Below, piece by piece: positions 54,225 through 62,919 of a stretch of 64,000 nucleotides of DNA. The translations under genes were made by a program, and so were the position numbers. The DNA comes from Pseudomonas hydrolytica. GTDB taxonomy: Bacteria; Pseudomonadota; Gammaproteobacteria; Pseudomonadales; Pseudomonadaceae. Position 1 is the first letter of the stretch. Every line of letters begins with the position of its first letter. The notes beneath the pieces were generated by a model. The model saw nothing but the letters and a program-made list of their open reading frames with translations. It had not been told where the DNA came from and ran no database searches. The stretch covers positions 1,364,001 to 1,428,000 of the forward strand of contig NZ_CP099397.1 in assembly GCF_021495345.1 (NCBI RefSeq). The letters run 5' to 3'.

Positions 54225-54286
54225 GTAGCCCGGATGCAATCCGGGAATGGCGAGAGGACAATGCCCCCGGATTTCATCCGGGCTGC
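54225..54286. repeat. REP-like inverted repeat of the GTAGCCCGGAT family
   Basis: The left arm (54225-54245) starts GTAGCCCGGATGCAATCC and the right arm (54266-54286) is its reverse complement with two mismatches. The spacer is 20 bp. It sits between the convergent nadA and LOG-family genes. This is a third intergenic repeat family in the window. Confidence 0.75.
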
Positions 54287-54300
54287 GGCAATTCGTCAGC

Positions 54301-55374
54301 TCAGGTTGCCCAGTTTTCCGGTGCGTTGACGGCATTGAGCAGGGCGCGCAGCCGTCCGTAGTCGCGGCCGTTGAAGGCGAAGGCCAGGCGGGTCAGGTGC
54401 CGCAGCTCGGGCTCGTCGCGTTCCTGCTCGCAAGAGGACTGCTGGGTGAAGCCGCCTTCCTTGCACAAGCCGGCGAACTCGCGGGTCAGTTGCGCCAGTG
54501 CCACCTCGCTGAGCGGATGATTCAGGCGTATGACGAAGCGATCCTTCAGCCAGCGGCTGGAGTGGAAGTTGCCGTAGAAGCGGGCGATCTCTTCCACCGC
54601 TTCTTCGGCGCTGTAGACCAGGTGCAGCAGGTTGAGGTCGGTCGGCAGGATATAACCGTTGTCGCCCAGTTGGCGGCGAATGAAGCCCAGGGCGTCTTCC
54701 CAGTAGCTGCCGCCCGGCTGGTCGAGCAGCACCACCGGCACCAGCGGGCTCTTGCCGGTCTGGATCAGGGTCAGCACTTCCAGGGCTTCGTCCAGCGTGC
54801 CGAAACCGCCCGGGCAGAGCACCAGGGCGTCCGCTTCCTTGACGAAGAACAGCTTGCGCAAAAAGAAGAAGTGGAACGACAGCAGGTTGTGGCTGCCGCG
54901 CACGGTGGAATTGGCGGCCTGCTCGAAGGGCAGGGTGATGTTGAACCCCAGGCTGTTCTCCAGGCCCGCACCTTCGTGAGCGGCGGCCATGATGCCGCCG
55001 CCGGCGCCGGTGATCACCATCAGGTCATGATGCGCCAGCAGGGCGCCCAGCTCACGGGCCTGCCGATACAGGGGATGATCGGCCGGGGTGCGTGCCGAGC
55101 CGAACACCGTGACCTTGCGTCGACGCTTGAGCTGTTCCAGCACACCGAACGCGTGTTCCATCTCGCGCAGGGTCTGCAGCATGATCTTGGCGTCCCAGCG
55201 GTTGCGATCCGCCTGGGCCATGTGAATCACGGTGGTGAGCATCTCCCGATACAGGGGCAGGTTCGGGCTGTTGCCGGGGGCCGCCAGTGCTAACAGCTCG
55301 TCCACTTTGCTCGGCAGATCGACCTCGCTGGTCTGCACGTGGCGTGACAGGTAATCGTCCGGTTCGTAAGCCAT
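54301..55374 (-). CDS. LOG family protein (Rossmann-fold nucleotide-binding)
   Basis: A 357-residue protein with the lysine-decarboxylase-like (LOG) fold. KVTVFGSARTP begins the domain near residue 110, followed by ITGAGGGIMAAAHEGA, and the phosphoribohydrolase motif CPGGFGTLDEALEVLTLIQTG. LOG enzymes release cytokinin-type or other bases from nucleoside monophosphates; this long subgroup has N- and C-terminal extensions and no defined role. AAGGAGA precedes the ATG at 55374. Confidence 0.9.
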   Translation of the reverse strand: MAYEPDDYLSRHVQTSEVDLPSKVDELLALAAPGNSPNLPLYREMLTTVIHMAQADRNRWDAKIMLQTLREMEHAFGVLEQLKRRRKVTVFGSARTPADHPLYRQARELGALLAHHDLMVITGAGGGIMAAAHEGAGLENSLGFNITLPFEQAANSTVRGSHNLLSFHFFFLRKLFFVKEADALVLCPGGFGTLDEALEVLTLIQTGKSPLVPVVLLDQPGGSYWEDALGFIRRQLGDNGYILPTDLNLLHLVYSAEEAVEEIARFYGNFHSSRWLKDRFVIRLNHPLSEVALAQLTREFAGLCKEGGFTQQSSCEQERDEPELRHLTRLAFAFNGRDYGRLRALLNAVNAPENWAT

Positions 55375-55506
55375 GGAAACTCTCCTTTTCTGGGCCTGGC
55401 GAGAGTGGATTGCGCTCGCGCCTGTGCCGGTTCCTTGATTATGGAGTTTCGCGAAGGTTGCCACAGCCAGGTTGCAGCCTGGCTGCAAGCTTTTCGTAAG
55501 CGCGGG

Positions 55507-56910
55507 TTACAGGGCGATCTGCTCCCCCGGCTCGGGGATATTGGCGATCCAGTTCAAGCGTTCGCGCAGTGCCTGCTGCAGGGCCTGCATCTTTTCCAGC
55601 TCGCCGTGGACCAGATACAGCTCGGGGTGATGCTCGAACTGGCCGGCCCAGTGCAGCAGCTGCGACTGTCCGGCGTGTGCGGAGAAGCCGCCCAGGGTAT
55701 GCACCTTGGCTTTCACGGCGATGCGCTGGTGCAGCACCTTGACCGTTTCGGCGCCGTCGACGATCAGGCGGCCCAGCGTGCCCTTGGCCTGGAAGCCGGG
55801 GAACACCAGGTGGCAGTTCTCGCGCCAGAGGTTGTGCTTGAAGTGATGGACGATACGCCCGCCATTGCACATGCCGGCCCCGGCGATGATGATCGCCCCG
55901 CTCTTGATCCGGTTGATGGCCATCGACTCTTCGGCCGTCGCGGTGCAGCGCAGGATCGGCAGCCAGTCCTCGACCCGCTTGACCCCCTTGGCGGCCAGGG
56001 CGGCGCGGTCTTCGGCGGCGAACTGATCGTGAAAGCGGCTGTAGATGGCGTTGGCGCGGATCGCCATGGGGCTGTCGAGGAACACCGCCTGCTGGGGCAG
56101 ACGGCCCTCCTGGTAGAAGCGGCCGAGGTAGTAGATCAGATCCTGGGTACGACCCACGGCGAAGGAGGGAATCAGTACATTGCCGCCATCACGATGGGCC
56201 TGCTGCAGGATGTCGGCGAGCTCTTCCAGAGTGGCTTCGCTGTCGCGGTGGTCGCGGTCGCCGTAGGTGGACTCCATCAGCAGCACGTCCGCCTTGTTCA
56301 ACTGCGCCGGGGCCTGCATCAGCGGCGAGCAGGTGTTGCCCAGGTCGCCCGAGAACACCAGATGACGGTGCAGGTGATGGTCCTCCACCTGCATCTCGAC
56401 GATGGCCGAGCCGAGAATATGACCGGCGTTGTGGAAGGTCACCTGCACGCCCTTGGCCACCTCGACCGCTACGCCGTAGGCATGGGGGCGGCGCTGGCTG
56501 AGGGCCTGTTCGGCGTTGGCGATCGTATACAGCGGCTTGATCGCCGGCTTGCCCTGGCGTGCGCGCCAGCGATTTTCCCATTCGGCGTCCTTTTCCTGCA
56601 GGAAGGCCGAGTCCAGCAGCATCAGTTCGAGCAGCTCGCAGCTGGCCTCGGTGGCGTGGATAGGGCCGCGATAGCCTTCGGCGACCAGGCGCGGCAGCAG
56701 CCCGCTGTGATCGAGATGGGCGTGGGAGATCACCACCGCATCCAGGCTGCGCGGATCGAAGGGGAAGGCGCTGCGGTTCTGATCCTCCTCTTCGCGGCGT
56801 CCCTGGTGCATGCCGCATTCGAGCAGGACCCTGGCGCCGTCGCGGCTTTCCACCAGGTAGCAGGAGCCGGTGACCTGTTGAATCGCACCGAGAAAAGTGA
56901 GCAGGGCCAT
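55507..56910 (-). CDS. MBL-fold/beta-CASP metallo-hydrolase (RNA-specificity type)
   Basis: A 467-residue protein. The metallo-beta-lactamase zinc motif SHAHLDHSG, an NAGHILGSAIVE His, SGDLGN Asp and a late STYGDRDHRDSE block are present. The beta-CASP region (about 230-360) and the C-terminal RMMBL-type LGGFSAHAGQSQLLHW follow. The architecture is that of CPSF-73-like nucleases. The ATG at 56910 is used; the frame's upstream extension to 57021 overlaps the divergent gene's leader. It is divergent from the phosphoketolase-family gene with 125 bp between starts. Confidence 0.92.
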   Translation of the reverse strand: MALLTFLGAIQQVTGSCYLVESRDGARVLLECGMHQGRREEEDQNRSAFPFDPRSLDAVVISHAHLDHSGLLPRLVAEGYRGPIHATEASCELLELMLLDSAFLQEKDAEWENRWRARQGKPAIKPLYTIANAEQALSQRRPHAYGVAVEVAKGVQVTFHNAGHILGSAIVEMQVEDHHLHRHLVFSGDLGNTCSPLMQAPAQLNKADVLLMESTYGDRDHRDSEATLEELADILQQAHRDGGNVLIPSFAVGRTQDLIYYLGRFYQEGRLPQQAVFLDSPMAIRANAIYSRFHDQFAAEDRAALAAKGVKRVEDWLPILRCTATAEESMAINRIKSGAIIIAGAGMCNGGRIVHHFKHNLWRENCHLVFPGFQAKGTLGRLIVDGAETVKVLHQRIAVKAKVHTLGGFSAHAGQSQLLHWAGQFEHHPELYLVHGELEKMQALQQALRERLNWIANIPEPGEQIAL

Positions 56911-57035
56911 GGTTCTATCCTTGTTGTGATGATGAGGCGAGTCTGCCGGTTCGCATCGCAGCGCTTGTTGATGCAGGTCAGCCGGGGCCTTTTTCCCGCT
57001 GCCTAGACTGCAGGCAAACATTCAGGAGAGCAGCC

Positions 57036-59438
57036 ATGACCCAGCTATTGCCCGACGCCGCCGCCTTGCACCAGCACGCTCAGCAATATCCCGACTTCGC
57101 CCGCTGGCAAGCCGGCCACGGACCTATCCAGCATAGCCCGCAGACCTGCGCCGCAGTCTTTCGGCTCGCTCATCAACTGGTGCAGAGCGGCCTGCAGCCC
57201 GACCTGCCAAGCGTCTATCGCCTGCTGTGCGCCCTCGATTCACTGACGGCCGCCGGCCTCTGGCTGGTGGTGCACATGACCTACGCGCAGCGCGTGAGGC
57301 TCGATGGCCAGCCGCTGCAGGCCGCCGACTTCAAGGACGTGCCCGAGGGGCATACCGGCGGCGCGCTGAACATGGTGCCGGCCTACGCCGGTTACCTGGC
57401 CCTCAATGCCCTGACCGCCGAGACGCGCGGCTGGTTGATGGGGCAGGGCCATTGCGTGGCGGCGATCGAAGCGCTGAACCTGCTGACCGGCAACCAGCAT
57501 CCCGAGCAGGCCGCCCGTTACGCTCGCGACGAGGCGGGCATGAGCCGCCTGGCGGCGGATTTCTACAGCTACGCTCAGGCCGCTGACGGCAGCCCAGGCG
57601 TGCCGCTGGGCAGTCACGTCAACCCGCACACCGCCGGCGGCATCGCCGAGGGCGGTTACCTGGGTTTTGCCGAACTGCAGTACGCGCATCTGCCATTGCC
57701 GGGGGAGAAGCTGGTGGCCTTTCTCTCCGACGGCGCTGCCGAGGAGCAGCGCGGCAGCGACTGGATGCCGCGCTGGTGGCGCGCCGAGGATTGTGGCGTG
57801 GCGCTGCCGGTGATGATCGCCAATGGCCGGCGTATCGAGCAGCGCACCGAGCTGGGCACGCATGAGGGCCTCGAAGGCTTTCGTCAGCACCTGCGGCTGT
57901 GCGGCTTCGATCCGCTGAGTTTCGACGGGCGCGACCCGGCGGCCTTCGTCTGCGCCCTGTGGGAGATGGAGCAACGCCTGGCGCACCGTGTCGGCGAACT
58001 GAACGACGACGTGCTCGCCTATCCCTTGCCGATGCCCTACGGCATCGCCGAAACCACCAAGGGCTATGGCTTTTTCGGCGCCGGCAGCAACGCCGCGCAC
58101 AACCTGCCGCTGCCGGCCAGCCCGGCGCGCGACGAGCAGGCGCGCGAGCTGTTCAACCAGCATGCGGCGGCCTTGTGGGTGGAACCGCAGAAGTTGTCCG
58201 ATGCCTGCGATCTGTTCGCCAGCCGCAAGGGGCGCGCGCTGGAGCGGGACAACCCGCTGGCCTTGCGTCAGCCGCCGCAGCCCGTGCAGCCGCCGCTGCA
58301 TTTTCACGATCATGCCTGCTCGCCGATGAGCGCCCTGGATCGCTATTTCGTCGACCTGGTGCGCGCCAACCCGCAACTGCGGCCGCGGGTGGGCAACCCG
58401 GACGAACTGGCCAGCAACCGCCTGGGTGGCGTACTGGCGGCGCTCAGGCATCGCGTCAGCCAGCCGGAGAGCGAGCTGGAGTCGGTGCACGGCGCGGTGA
58501 TCACTGCGCTCAACGAGGAGGCCGTGGTATCCGCCTGCCTGGCCAACCAGGGCGGGCTCAATCTGGTGGCTAGCTACGAAGCCTTCTGCGTGAAGATGCT
58601 CGGCGCCGTTCGTCAGAGTCTGATCTTCGCCCGCCAGCAGAAGGAGGCAGGGCGTCCGGCCGGCTGGCTGGGCTGGCCGCTGGTGGCCACCTCGCACACC
58701 TGGGAGAACGGCAAGAACCAGCAATCGCACCAGGACACCACCTTCTGCGAGGCGCTGCTGGGCGAGATGCACGACGTCATGCGCGTGTTGCTGCCCGCCG
58801 ATCACAACTCGCTGCTGGCCCTGCTGCCGGAGATCTACCAGACGCGTGGTCGACTGGCCTGCCTGGTGGCGGCCAAGCGTGAACGACCCTGTTTCTTCAC
58901 GGTCGAACAGGCACAGCAGCTGGCGCGCGACGGTGCCCTGCAGGTCGCTGAGGGTGGCGACGGCGAGCCTGTGCTGCTGATCGCCAGTGGCAGCTATCAG
59001 CTGAGCGAGATGCGCCGCGCCGCCGTTCGTCTGAGCGAGAAGGGCGTGGCCTGGCGTCTGATTTACTTGCAGGAACCGGGGCGTTTTCGGGCGCCGCGCG
59101 ATGCCTGGGAGGCCGCCAGCGTGGCCAGCGCCGAGCAGCGTGAAGCGCTGTTTCCGGCGGCGTGCCGCCGTCGCGTGCTGCTGACGCACATGCGCCCGGA
59201 GGTGGCCGCGGGCCATCTTTGGCCGCTGCTGGGCGACGCCGCCAGCTGTCGGGCGTTGGGCTACCGCAACCGCGGCGGCACCTTCGACGAGGCCGGCATG
59301 CTGTTCGCCAATGGCTGCAGTTGGGCGCATGTGCTGCAAAGCGTGGCCGAAGTGCTGGGCGTATCGCCCGATGGCTGGTTGAGCGCTGAGGAACGCGCGG
59401 CTCTGGCAGGCAGGGGGGACTCTCGCTGTCTGCGTTGA
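57036..59438 (+). CDS. Phosphoketolase-family ThDP enzyme
   Basis: An 800-residue protein with the three-domain layout of xylulose-5-phosphate/fructose-6-phosphate phosphoketolase. VPEGHTGGALNMVPAYAGYLALNAL and GSHVNPHTAGGIAEGGYLGFA are in the N-domain. The ThDP region reads LSDGAAEEQRGSDW...LPVMIANGRRIEQRT, with SDG instead of GDG. SYEAFCVKM and TSHTWENGKNQQSHQDTTF are later domain blocks. Classical enzymes make acetyl phosphate. This sequence is divergent from them and belongs to a subgroup sometimes labelled xylulose-5-phosphate epimerase-like, so activity needs proof. AGGAGAG precedes the ATG. Confidence 0.85.
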   Translation: MTQLLPDAAALHQHAQQYPDFARWQAGHGPIQHSPQTCAAVFRLAHQLVQSGLQPDLPSVYRLLCALDSLTAAGLWLVVHMTYAQRVRLDGQPLQAADFKDVPEGHTGGALNMVPAYAGYLALNALTAETRGWLMGQGHCVAAIEALNLLTGNQHPEQAARYARDEAGMSRLAADFYSYAQAADGSPGVPLGSHVNPHTAGGIAEGGYLGFAELQYAHLPLPGEKLVAFLSDGAAEEQRGSDWMPRWWRAEDCGVALPVMIANGRRIEQRTELGTHEGLEGFRQHLRLCGFDPLSFDGRDPAAFVCALWEMEQRLAHRVGELNDDVLAYPLPMPYGIAETTKGYGFFGAGSNAAHNLPLPASPARDEQARELFNQHAAALWVEPQKLSDACDLFASRKGRALERDNPLALRQPPQPVQPPLHFHDHACSPMSALDRYFVDLVRANPQLRPRVGNPDELASNRLGGVLAALRHRVSQPESELESVHGAVITALNEEAVVSACLANQGGLNLVASYEAFCVKMLGAVRQSLIFARQQKEAGRPAGWLGWPLVATSHTWENGKNQQSHQDTTFCEALLGEMHDVMRVLLPADHNSLLALLPEIYQTRGRLACLVAAKRERPCFFTVEQAQQLARDGALQVAEGGDGEPVLLIASGSYQLSEMRRAAVRLSEKGVAWRLIYLQEPGRFRAPRDAWEAASVASAEQREALFPAACRRRVLLTHMRPEVAAGHLWPLLGDAASCRALGYRNRGGTFDEAGMLFANGCSWAHVLQSVAEVLGVSPDGWLSAEERAALAGRGDSRCLR

Positions 59439-59475
59439 GCCCACGAAGTGGAGCAACGGGAAGGGAGGGGCAGGT

Positions 59476-59670
59476 ATGCCCAGGTTGACGCTGGAGATAA
59501 ACACGGAGCTGTACCGCATGCTGCAACAGGCTGCGCGTACCAATCACATGAGCATCGAGGACGAGTGCCTGCGCCGCCTGGAGGGCGGCGCGCGGCGCTC
59601 ACGCTACATGGAGGCACTGCTCGCCGAGCTGCGCGCCGATGAGGCGCAGCGGCGAGCGGGAAGAGGCTGA
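59476..59670 (+). CDS. Small ribbon-helix-helix-type protein
   Basis: A 64-residue protein with an Arc/FitA-like pattern: a strand MPRLTLEINTELYRMLQQAARTNHMSIEDECLRRLEGG, then a charged helical tail (YMEALLAELRADEAQRRAGRG). GGGAGGGG lies ten bases before the ATG, a strong ribosome binding site. Such proteins are DNA-binding regulators, often antitoxins; no toxin gene is adjacent. It follows the phosphoketolase-family gene by 37 bp and converges on the next gene. Confidence 0.75.
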   Translation: MPRLTLEINTELYRMLQQAARTNHMSIEDECLRRLEGGARRSRYMEALLAELRADEAQRRAGRG

Positions 59671-59683
59671 GTTTTCGACTGCT

Positions 59684-60085
59684 TCAGAGACCGCAGTCGC
59701 TCTTGTCGAACACTTCCACGGTGACCGGGCGGTTGCTGCGGTACTCGCTGAACTGATAACGCAGCTGGGCGCCCTGCGCCAGCAGGCTGCGATAACCCGG
59801 GTTGCGGCAGACGCTGGCCGCCAGCTGGCTACGCACCGTATCGGGGTTGCCACGCATCTGCGCGGCATGTGCTTCGCGCACGCTGAGATGGTTGATCAGC
59901 GTGTGGCCTTCCACGGTATAGCCCTGATCGAGAATGTCCTCGTTGATCGCCCGCGGCGTGCCTTCGCTGCTTTGCCGGGCGACCTGCTCCAGCGTCCGGG
60001 TCAATTCCATCTCCTTCAACGAGGCCGCCTGGGCAGTGGCAAGCATCAGGCCGAGGGCGAGTGCGGGAAGGGTGTAACGCAGCAT
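59684..60085 (-). CDS. Small secreted protein, quorum-sensing-regulated virulence factor-like
   Basis: A 133-residue protein with a signal peptide (YTLPALALGLMLATAQAA). The mature part is helical (SLKEMELTRTLEQVARQSSEGTPRAINEDILDQGYTVEGHTLINHLSV) with two Cys (VCRNPGY and KSDCGL) that could pair. It resembles the QSregVF family named after a P. aeruginosa protein of known structure but no known function; this is from memory. The ATG at 60085 is preceded by TAGGAG, which decides the start over 60121. Confidence 0.72.
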   Translation of the reverse strand: MLRYTLPALALGLMLATAQAASLKEMELTRTLEQVARQSSEGTPRAINEDILDQGYTVEGHTLINHLSVREAHAAQMRGNPDTVRSQLAASVCRNPGYRSLLAQGAQLRYQFSEYRSNRPVTVEVFDKSDCGL

Positions 60086-60427
60086 CTGACTGACTCCTAA
60101 AGCGTGGACATCGTTGGACACGGGCCCGATGGGATTGTTCGTTGCCCGGCAAGGCGTTACCTATGGGTACATGCTGGCACCTGGCCGGCGCCGCTCACCA
60201 CGACCAAAGGCCGGGGATCGTCTCGGCAACCTGCACGTCACAAGACTGACCGCCTGGTGACGTGCCTGCCTCACTGCCAACGTTGCGCATCGTGCAGGCC
60301 ACGCCAATACCACGCGGCGACTCGTATACCGCCTCGCTGCAGCGCCCGGCCGTTGCAGCTGTCTAGAGCCTGCCCCTGGCGATGACTGCAGCGTGCGGTG
60401 TTCAAGGTAGCGTGCAGGAGAATAACA
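60086..60427. other. 342-bp gene-free region upstream of the FadL-type gene
   Basis: No convincing coding sequence is present. A 9-bp perfect dyad (GCACGTCAC at 60233-60241 and GTGACGTGC at 60257-60265, 15-bp spacer) lies 163 bp before the fadL-type start. No PsrA-like GAAAC/GTTTC site is seen. Confidence 0.45.
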
Positions 60428-62125
60428 ATGACAATGCTCTCTCGGCGCTGGCCATCGCCCCTGATGGTTGGCAGTTTACTGGTTTTGCCTGTGGTTCAGG
60501 TGCAGGCATCCGGTTATCACTTCGGTTCGCAGTCGGTCGCGGCGCAGGGTTCGGCGCATGCCAACGGCGCCGAGGCAGCCGATGCCTCGACCATCTTCTA
60601 CAACCCCGCCGGGCTGGCCCGGCTCAAGGGCACCCAGCTCACCTCCGGGTTGACCATTCTGCTGCCGGACGGCAAGTACGAGGACAAGGGCAGCCGCGAC
60701 GTGTTCGGCAACCCGGTATCGGGCGATGCCGGCGAGTTTCTCCCCGATGCGGCGGCAGCGCCGAATTTCTACTTCTCCCACGAGATCAACGAGCGGGTGA
60801 CGGTCGGCCTCGGCATCTTCACCCCCTTCGGCGCCAAGCTCGACTACAAGGAAGACTGGGCGGGGCGCTACGGCATTCAGTCGGCCAGCCTGGAGACGGT
60901 GACCTTCAACCCGAGCATCGCCTTTCGTTTCAACGACCATCACAGCATCGGCTTCGGTGTTTCGGCGCAGTACATCAAGTCGGTGCAGCGCGGGGCGGCG
61001 GACGTCAAAGGTGCTTCGCGACAGTTGGCCGGGCAGTTCGTCGATGCGAACTATGACAGCACCCGTAACGCGGCCGACCCCATTCTCGGGCCTATCGTCG
61101 GGATCATCGCCGGGGTTCCGGTGCCGGAAGAAATCACCTCCTGTCGCGGCGTCGCGGACAGAGACGGCTTCGTCGATTGCGTCGCCAGCAACTTCGCCGA
61201 CAACGTTCAGGGCGACGGTTACTTCCGGGTAAAGGGCGATGACTGGGGCTTCGGCTGGAATATCGGCTACATGTGGGAGCCGACCGAATCGACACGCTTT
61301 GGCGTGGCCTATCGCTCCAACATTCGCCATACCCTGGAAGGGGAGACCAAATGGAGTTTCGCCGGTGTGCAAGGCAGCGTTCCTTCGCCGGATACCTCGC
61401 TCGAGGGCGGTTTCACCATTCCCATCCTGGACATCTATGTGCCGCCGACCGATGCCCTGCGGGAGCTGTTCGATGAGGGCAACTGGGTCAATCCCGGTGA
61501 TTTCGCTGCCACCCGGCTGCACCCCAATTCCAAGGCCAAGACCGCCATCGACACGCCGGAGATGCTCTCCTTCAATGCCTTCCACCAGCTCAACGACAAG
61601 GTGGCGCTGATGGCGGACCTGACCTTCACCCGCCATTCGCGGCTCGATGAAGTGCGTATCGGCATCGACCAGGTCGCCGGCTATCCCTACTTCAATGGCG
61701 TCACCGAGGGCGACCTGAGCGTCAAGCAGGACTGGAAGGACACCTACAAGATCTCCCTGGGCATGAACTACCAGTACAGCGACGACCTCTTGTTGCGCAC
61801 CGGGGTGGCGTACGACAAGTCGCCCGTCAATTCGACCCAGTTGCGTCATCCGGCGTTTCCCGACGCCGATCGCTACTGGCTGTCGTTCGGTGCCAACTAC
61901 AAGGTGACCCGCGACACCTCGCTGGACTTCGCCTACAGCTACGTGCAGTTCTCCAGCGGCAAGATGGACTACCAGGACGGCTGCTCGCCGGCCGGTTGGG
62001 TGCCGGGCAGCGGTGGGCTGTACCAGGACAGCGGCGTGCGCTGCACCGGCAACGGCGGCAATTTCACCGGCGAGTACGAGACGCGCATCCATTTCATCGG
62101 CCTGGCCTTGAACCACACCTTCTGA
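60428..62125 (+). CDS. FadL/TodX family outer-membrane transport protein
   Basis: A 565-residue precursor with a signal peptide (ending PVVQVQASG). The FadL fold starts with SGYHFGSQSVAAQGSAHANGAEAADASTIFYNPAGLARLKGT, where NPA belongs to the family hatch signature, and the barrel ends with LNHTF. FadL proteins bring long-chain fatty acids or hydrophobic aromatics through the outer membrane by lateral diffusion. Extra Cys-containing loops (TSCRGVADRDGFVDC; DGCSPAG...VRCTG) could be disulfide-linked. CAGGAGAA precedes the ATG. Confidence 0.92.
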   Translation: MTMLSRRWPSPLMVGSLLVLPVVQVQASGYHFGSQSVAAQGSAHANGAEAADASTIFYNPAGLARLKGTQLTSGLTILLPDGKYEDKGSRDVFGNPVSGDAGEFLPDAAAAPNFYFSHEINERVTVGLGIFTPFGAKLDYKEDWAGRYGIQSASLETVTFNPSIAFRFNDHHSIGFGVSAQYIKSVQRGAADVKGASRQLAGQFVDANYDSTRNAADPILGPIVGIIAGVPVPEEITSCRGVADRDGFVDCVASNFADNVQGDGYFRVKGDDWGFGWNIGYMWEPTESTRFGVAYRSNIRHTLEGETKWSFAGVQGSVPSPDTSLEGGFTIPILDIYVPPTDALRELFDEGNWVNPGDFAATRLHPNSKAKTAIDTPEMLSFNAFHQLNDKVALMADLTFTRHSRLDEVRIGIDQVAGYPYFNGVTEGDLSVKQDWKDTYKISLGMNYQYSDDLLLRTGVAYDKSPVNSTQLRHPAFPDADRYWLSFGANYKVTRDTSLDFAYSYVQFSSGKMDYQDGCSPAGWVPGSGGLYQDSGVRCTGNGGNFTGEYETRIHFIGLALNHTF

Positions 62126-62184
62126 TCCATCTGACCGGCGAACGGGGTGGTAGAATTCCGCCCCCTTTGCTGTTCGCCTTGCCC

Positions 62185-62919
62185 ATGAATCGTCCGTTTG
62201 CACCCGACTCCCTGCATGCCGTTGCCCGTCTGCGCGCCGAGCGCCTGGCGCGCAGCGTCAAACCCTTCGTCGCCCGCGGCTCGCGCGCCGAGCGCTGCCC
62301 GGCCTGCCGCGTGCAGCCGGACTATTGCCTGTGTGCCTGGCGCCCGCGCGTGGAGGCGAATGCCGGCATGTGTCTGGTGATGCACGACATCGAGGCGTTG
62401 AAACCCAGCAATACCGGCTGGCTGATCGCCGATGTGGTACCCGACACTCACGCCTTCGGCTGGTCGCGCACCGCGGTCGAACCGGCGCTGCTGGAGCTGC
62501 TGGCCGAGCCGCAACGGCAGCCCTATCTGGTGTTTCCCGGCGAATACGCAGAGCCGGGGCGGGTGGTGGAGGAGGTGCGCCTGACGCCGGGCAAGCGGCC
62601 CTTGTTCGTACTGCTCGACGCCACCTGGACCGAAGCGCGCAAGATGTTTCGCAAGAGCCCCTATCTGGACGCGTTGCCGGTGCTCAGCCTGACGCCTGCG
62701 CAACTGTCACGCTATCGTCTGCGCCGCTCCACCCGCGGCGAGCACCTGTGTACCGCCGAAGTGGCTGCCATGTGCCTGGAACTGGCTGGCGACCTGCGCG
62801 CCGGCGAGGCGCTGGACGATTATCTCGACGCTTTCAGCCAGCACTACCTGGCTGCCAAGCGGCGTCTGCCGCTGGATCTCAACGACGCCCTGCATCAGCG
62901 CTTGCAATCGTACCGCTGA
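62185..62919 (+). CDS. DTW domain tRNA-uridine aminocarboxypropyltransferase
   Basis: A 244-residue protein of the TapT/DTW family, which adds the aminocarboxypropyl group to U47 of tRNAs (acp3U). The signature is VLLDATWTEARKMFRKSPYLDALP; zinc-type cysteines CPACRVQPDYCLC lie in the N-terminus and STRGEHLCTAEVAA is a conserved block. DTW reads DATW here, within family variation. The gene converges on the EamA gene, overlapping its 3' end by 41 bp. Confidence 0.9.
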   Translation: MNRPFAPDSLHAVARLRAERLARSVKPFVARGSRAERCPACRVQPDYCLCAWRPRVEANAGMCLVMHDIEALKPSNTGWLIADVVPDTHAFGWSRTAVEPALLELLAEPQRQPYLVFPGEYAEPGRVVEEVRLTPGKRPLFVLLDATWTEARKMFRKSPYLDALPVLSLTPAQLSRYRLRRSTRGEHLCTAEVAAMCLELAGDLRAGEALDDYLDAFSQHYLAAKRRLPLDLNDALHQRLQSYR

